This document shows, in pieces, positions 32,945-35,919 of a stretch of DNA of 35,919 nucleotides. The stretch's first letter is position 1, and every line of letters begins with the position of its first letter. The notes under the pieces were generated by a model that was not told where the DNA came from, did not search any database, and was given only the letters and a program-made list of their open reading frames with translations. The DNA is from Acholeplasmataceae bacterium (GTDB lineage: Bacteria > Bacillota_I > Bacilli_A > Acholeplasmatales > Acholeplasmataceae). A program made the position numbers and the translations under genes. Location of the stretch: positions 1 through 35,919 of the forward strand of contig JAAYXR010000077.1 in the NCBI GenBank assembly GCA_012515785.1, given 5' to 3'.

Positions 32945-34214
32945 GATGACCTCCAATAAATTTATTTCTTTCCTTAATTGTTGAAGCTTCAGTTAAAGAA
33001 GAAAGCCGGTTAACTGAGTTTTTTCCAAAATGAAGTTTTAATTCGTCTAAAGCGTGTAGTAATCTTTCTTCTCGTTCAATTTTTTCATAATCTTCAAATA
33101 AAGATAACTGGTGAACCGAACTAATTTCACATAAACTAGATATGGAAACACTAACGGCACGAATTGCACTTTCTCCGTCATAATGATCATTGAAAATTGA
33201 AAGGGCTAGTTTGAAGATATCGGAAAAAGAAGAACTTGGATTTTCTAGTTGACGTTGGCGGCTAAAACCGCCGCCAACATCTTTAGAATATCTAATGCCA
33301 AGAGTTAATGTTTTACCTTCTTTTTTGGCTAGTCTTAATCTTCTAGTGAGTTCGTCAATCATTTCCAAAATAATCGTATATATTTCAGGCACATAATAAT
33401 CTTCAAATAACACTTGAGAGTTGCCAAAACTTTTACTTTTAGACCTTAATTTATATTTATCTTGAACTAAGCTTGAATCAATTCCGTTAGCGTGATAATA
33501 TAACTCTTCACCAATTACGCCAAAACGTCTTTTTAACTCATTTACATTATAATTGGCTAAATCACCAACGGTATAGATTCCCATAATATTAAAGTGATGT
33601 TCCATCCTCCGCCCAATCCCCCACATCTTTGATAGTGGAGTAACGGGCCAAAGTTTTTCTTTAAAATTATCATAAGTCCATTTAGCGGGTTTTCCTTTTA
33701 AATGTTTTCCTTCAATATCTAAAGCTAGTTTGGCTAATAACATATTCGGACCAATCCCGCAACTAACAGGGAGTTTTAATTCGGTGTTAATTTTATTAAT
33801 AATCATTTCTGCAAGTTCAACATCACTAACTTTGTAGTAATTTAAGTAGTTGGTTACATCTAAAAAAGCCTCATCAATCGAATAGACATATAAATCTTCA
33901 TCGGCAATAAAACTAAGGTATATTTCAATTAATTTCATTGTATATTCAAGATAAGTTTTCATGCGCGGACGCGCATATATTATTTTATCCTTTAAATGTT
34001 CTGGCAATTCAAAGATACGTCCCCTACTTTTGGCCCCTAATAATTTTAAATAAGGGGTAGTTGCAAGGCAAATTGATCCGTCGCCTCTTGATTTATCAGC
34101 AACAACTAGCATTGTTTCAAAGGGATCAAGTCCTCTTAGGGCACACTCAACAGAGGCATAGAAACTTTTTAAATCAATACAAATAATATTTCGGTGAATT
34201 TGATATTTTTCCAT
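32937..34214 (-). CDS. Y-family DNA polymerase (UmuC/UvrX/YqjW type)
   Basis: A 425-aa lesion-bypass polymerase. Catalytic Asp14 is in CIDLKSFYASVE, and Asp114/Glu115 in YSIDEAFLDV form the metal site. VSCGIGPNMLLAKLALD, the fingers motif SRGDGSICLAT and the HhH thumb LSKMWGIGRRMEHHFNIMGI are present. A little-finger domain with GIRYSKDVGGGFSRQRQLENPS follows (about 310-400). The ATG at 34214 is chosen (CGGAGGT five bases upstream); the 11 extra N-terminal residues of the longer frame lie in the leader. It is co-translated with YolD, the arrangement seen for the Bacillus UvrX and YqjW operons. No LexA-type CGAAC..GTTCG box is visible upstream. Confidence 0.92.
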   Translation of the reverse strand: MEKYQIHRNIICIDLKSFYASVECALRGLDPFETMLVVADKSRGDGSICLATTPYLKLLGAKSRGRIFELPEHLKDKIIYARPRMKTYLEYTMKLIEIYLSFIADEDLYVYSIDEAFLDVTNYLNYYKVSDVELAEMIINKINTELKLPVSCGIGPNMLLAKLALDIEGKHLKGKPAKWTYDNFKEKLWPVTPLSKMWGIGRRMEHHFNIMGIYTVGDLANYNVNELKRRFGVIGEELYYHANGIDSSLVQDKYKLRSKSKSFGNSQVLFEDYYVPEIYTIILEMIDELTRRLRLAKKEGKTLTLGIRYSKDVGGGFSRQRQLENPSSSFSDIFKLALSIFNDHYDGESAIRAVSVSISSLCEISSVHQLSLFEDYEKIEREERLLHALDELKLHFGKNSVNRLSSLTEASTIKERNKFIGGHHE

Positions 34215-34237
34215 TTTCTTACCTCCGTGTGTGATGT

Positions 34238-34266
34238 AATTTAACATATTAAAAGTGATAATACAA
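34238..34266 (-). promoter_or_regulatory. Weak candidate promoter of the polymerase operon
   Basis: On the minus strand, TTGTAT (34266-34261), 17 bp and TAAATT (34243-34238). The match is mediocre but the position fits the CGGAGGT ribosome site. Confidence 0.35.
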
Positions 34267-34296
34267 TGAAAGAGATATTGAAAAAAATTTAATTAG

Positions 34297-34316
34297 ATAC
34301 AATATAAATATTGTAT
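34297..34316. repeat. Palindrome in the divergent intergenic region
   Basis: ATACAATAT (34297-34305), AA, ATATTGTAT (34308-34316): perfect 9-bp arms. The half-site ATACAAT occurs again at 34261-34267 and 34335-34341. Possible operator shared by the divergent genes. Confidence 0.5.
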
Positions 34317-34343
34317 GTTTAAGTTTATAATATAATACAATTG

Positions 34344-34372
34344 TTGAACTACAAAAACATAGGTTGTATAAT
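34344..34372 (+). promoter_or_regulatory. Promoter of the small membrane protein gene
   Basis: TTGAAC (34344-34349), a 17-bp spacer and TATAAT (34367-34372). This leaves a leader of about 65 bases with no clear structure. Two extra TATAAT boxes (34326-34331, 34331-34336) lack a -35. Confidence 0.65.
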
Positions 34373-34444
34373 TAAATAGATGGGATTTGATGAAATGCCA
34401 GAAGTAAAATAGAAGGTTTTAAACAACAAAGGGCGAGAAATAAC

Positions 34445-34915
34445 ATGGAAATGACTAAAAAAGAATTAAGAAAATCGTTTGAATATTTAATTTATCGAAA
34501 AGAACTAATTTTTTGGGGATTGTTTTGTCTGGGAACATTTTTATTATTGTTAACAATAGGAATAAGCATTCAAGTGTTAGAGATTTTAATTTCCAGTATT
34601 CCTATTTTTGTATTGTTTTTTGTCTTTGTCATTTTAAATGGCCGCTTAATGATTAAAATAATAGATGATTGCAAAGATTGGAATTACGGCGAAGCTATTT
34701 TAACTAATCCTAAACCAACATTTAATCGCACAGTATATTTTATAGCTGAAATTACGGCAGATGACGACAAAATTCATAAGATAAGTACTAACCCATTTGC
34801 CATAAGTACGGTTATTGGATTTTTAAGACCATCATTTTCAGATTTTAATAATAAAAAGGCATTAGTTAAATACAATCTTAAAACAAGAGAAGTATTTGTA
34901 TTAGAGTTATTGTAG
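34445..34915 (+). CDS. Hypothetical small membrane protein
   Basis: 156 aa. Two hydrophobic helices, about 22-42 (LIFWGLFCLGTFLLLLTIGIS) and 45-67 (EILISSIPIFVLFFVFVILNG), are separated by a very short turn. A soluble C-terminal domain of beta character follows (ILTNPKPTFNRTVYFIAEITADDDKIHKISTNPF). The hairpin plus beta domain recalls DUF3592-like proteins, but I cannot assign a family. Both ends are probably cytoplasmic. The start is preceded by AAAGGGCGAG. Own promoter; function unknown. Confidence 0.7.
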   Translation: MEMTKKELRKSFEYLIYRKELIFWGLFCLGTFLLLLTIGISIQVLEILISSIPIFVLFFVFVILNGRLMIKIIDDCKDWNYGEAILTNPKPTFNRTVYFIAEITADDDKIHKISTNPFAISTVIGFLRPSFSDFNNKKALVKYNLKTREVFVLELL

Positions 34916-34924
34916 GGATTAACT

Positions 34925-34954
34925 TTGAAGAAAGCATCAAAAAAATGATATACT
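34925..34954 (+). promoter_or_regulatory. pta promoter
   Basis: TTGAAG (34925-34930), an 18-bp spacer and an extended -10 TGATATACT (TATACT 34949-34954), followed by a short leader carrying GGGGAG before the pta start. Confidence 0.65.
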
Positions 34955-34978
34955 AATAAAAGATGGGGAGTGATTTTT

Positions 34979-35919
34979 ATGTTTAATGATATGATTAAAA
35001 AACTTAAGGGACAAAACAAAAAAATAGTGTTCACTGAAGGTGAAGATATTAGAGTGTTAACAGCTGCAGCAAGACTAGCAAATGAAGGTGTTTTAATTCC
35101 GATAGTATTAGGAAGAAAAGATGTTATTTCTAAGCTGGCAAAAGAAAATAAACTAAACATTTCAAAATTAGAAATTATTCAAATTGATCAGTTTGAAAAA
35201 ACTGAAGAATTAGTAGAAAGAATGTTTGAGTTAAGAAAAGGTAAAATGACTTTACCAGAAGTTAGACAACTTCTAACTCGTGGTAACTATTTTGGAACGA
35301 TGTTAGTTGAAAGAGGATACGCTCATGGATTACTAGGTGGAGCGACTTATTCAACTGCTGATACAGTAAGACCGGCACTACAAATTATTAAAACTAAACC
35401 TGGATGCAATTTAGTATCAAGTGCGTTTTTAATGAGAAGAGTTAAGGATAACGTAGAAGAAAGATATATTATGGCTGACTGCGCAATTAACTTACATCCA
35501 GATGAAAATCAAGTGGTTGAAATTGCACTTGCAAGTGCTGAGACAGCTAAAATCTTTGATATTGATCCAAAAGTAGTCCTACTTTCTTATTCAAGCTACG
35601 GCTCAGGTAAGGGGGAAGACGTAGAAAAGATGACTAATGCGGCATGCAGATTAAAAGAAATGAATTTACCTTATCCAGTTGATGGTGAATTACAATTTGA
35701 CGCAGCATTTTCAATGGATGTGGCTAAAATTAAGGCCCCTACATCTCAAGTAGCGGGACGTGCTAACGTCTTTATTTTCCCAGATATTAATGCTGGTAAT
35801 ATTGGCTATAAGATTGCTCAAAGATTAGGTGATTTTGAAGCCTTAGGACCAATTTTACAAGGATTAAATGCGCCAATTAATGACTTATCAAGAGGTTGTA
35901 ATACTGAAGAAGTTTACAA
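34979..35919 (+). CDS. pta: Phosphate acetyltransferase, 3' end cut by the window
   Basis: The frame is open from ATG 34979 to the window end: 313 complete codons without a stop. The family is about 325-330 aa, so only the last dozen or so residues are missing. Motifs: KKIVFTEGEDIRVLTAAARLANEG at the N-terminus, YFGTMLVERGYAHGLLGGATYSTADTVRPALQII (about 103-136), FLMRRV, SYSSYGSGKG (about 207-216), DGELQFDAAFS and FPDINAGNIGYKIAQRLG...INDLSRGCNTEEVY. Reaction: acetyl-CoA + phosphate to acetyl phosphate + CoA, in the cytosol, with acetate kinase giving ATP from fermented sugar. GGGGAG supports the start. It is a housekeeping flank, not part of the glucan locus. Confidence 0.95.
   Translation, partial: MFNDMIKKLKGQNKKIVFTEGEDIRVLTAAARLANEGVLIPIVLGRKDVISKLAKENKLNISKLEIIQIDQFEKTEELVERMFELRKGKMTLPEVRQLLTRGNYFGTMLVERGYAHGLLGGATYSTADTVRPALQIIKTKPGCNLVSSAFLMRRVKDNVEERYIMADCAINLHPDENQVVEIALASAETAKIFDIDPKVVLLSYSSYGSGKGEDVEKMTNAACRLKEMNLPYPVDGELQFDAAFSMDVAKIKAPTSQVAGRANVFIFPDINAGNIGYKIAQRLGDFEALGPILQGLNAPINDLSRGCNTEEVY

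Noticed and set aside
34774-35160. 128-aa minus-strand open frame over pta
   Set aside because: Opposite a clear phosphate acetyltransferase reading frame and its promoter; no ribosome site or recognisable motif.

Overview
The window is AT-rich. TGA is used as a stop codon (ends of tex, the XRE gene, DUF5696 and several permeases) and tryptophan is encoded by TGG, so the genetic code is standard. Compact gene spacing, many lipoproteins, no cell-wall genes in view and strongly A/T-biased codons suggest a low-GC Firmicute or Mollicute relative of the Acholeplasma/Izemoplasma type that keeps the standard code. This placement is an inference from composition and gene style; no phylogenetic marker was tested.

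Left flank (1-6145): tex; a tRNA-Ser(GCU) whose promoter overlaps the tex stop codon; a membrane-anchored choloylglycine-hydrolase-family amidase; a degenerate tandem-GNAT-like protein; and a two-gene cassette of an XRE regulator plus a coiled-coil/helical-repeat protein with a palindrome at its promoter. Clear intrinsic terminators follow the tRNA, the amidase and the XRE cassette.

Centre (6222-32629): about 26 kb on one strand forming a sugar-utilisation locus. I read it as a beta-1,2-glucan (sophoro-oligosaccharide / osmoregulated periplasmic glucan) system. The key enzymes are a lipoprotein GH144 (endo-beta-1,2-glucanase family), a second GH144 without a signal peptide, a GH94 protein with the size and motifs of 1,2-beta-oligoglucan phosphorylase, and a GH3 beta-glucosidase. 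Around them lie two solute-binding proteins (one fused to carbohydrate-binding-like domains), two permease pairs with no ATPase, an NHL-propeller/YIP1 membrane protein, a DUF5696 protein, a large internally duplicated surface lipoprotein, a GH13 alpha-glucosidase, an alpha/beta-hydrolase esterase and a LacI regulator.

Two promoters (6222-6250 and 19973-20001) share one design: TTGAAA-17-TATAAT, a cre-like GAAAACGTTTTC site in the spacer, and a second palindrome (TCGAAACGTTTCGA) exactly 36 bp downstream, centre to centre. The first should drive the transport/GH144 operon. The second should drive the abundant surface lipoprotein and, through an intervening terminator (22849-22879), a lower level of the intracellular enzymes.

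Proposed flow: capture by the lipoproteins, cleavage outside by GH144, import by the ABC systems, trimming by cytoplasmic GH144 and GH13, optional deacylation by the esterase, phosphorolysis by GH94 to glucose 1-phosphate, and hydrolysis of the residual disaccharide by GH3.

Right flank (32621-35919): a minus-strand Y-family polymerase/YolD pair (UvrX or YqjW-YqjX type), a divergent small two-helix membrane protein, and phosphate acetyltransferase (pta), which is cut off by the window end roughly a dozen codons short of its expected C-terminus. No insertion sequence, CRISPR array or phage gene was seen, and no stretch longer than 300 bases lacks a gene.
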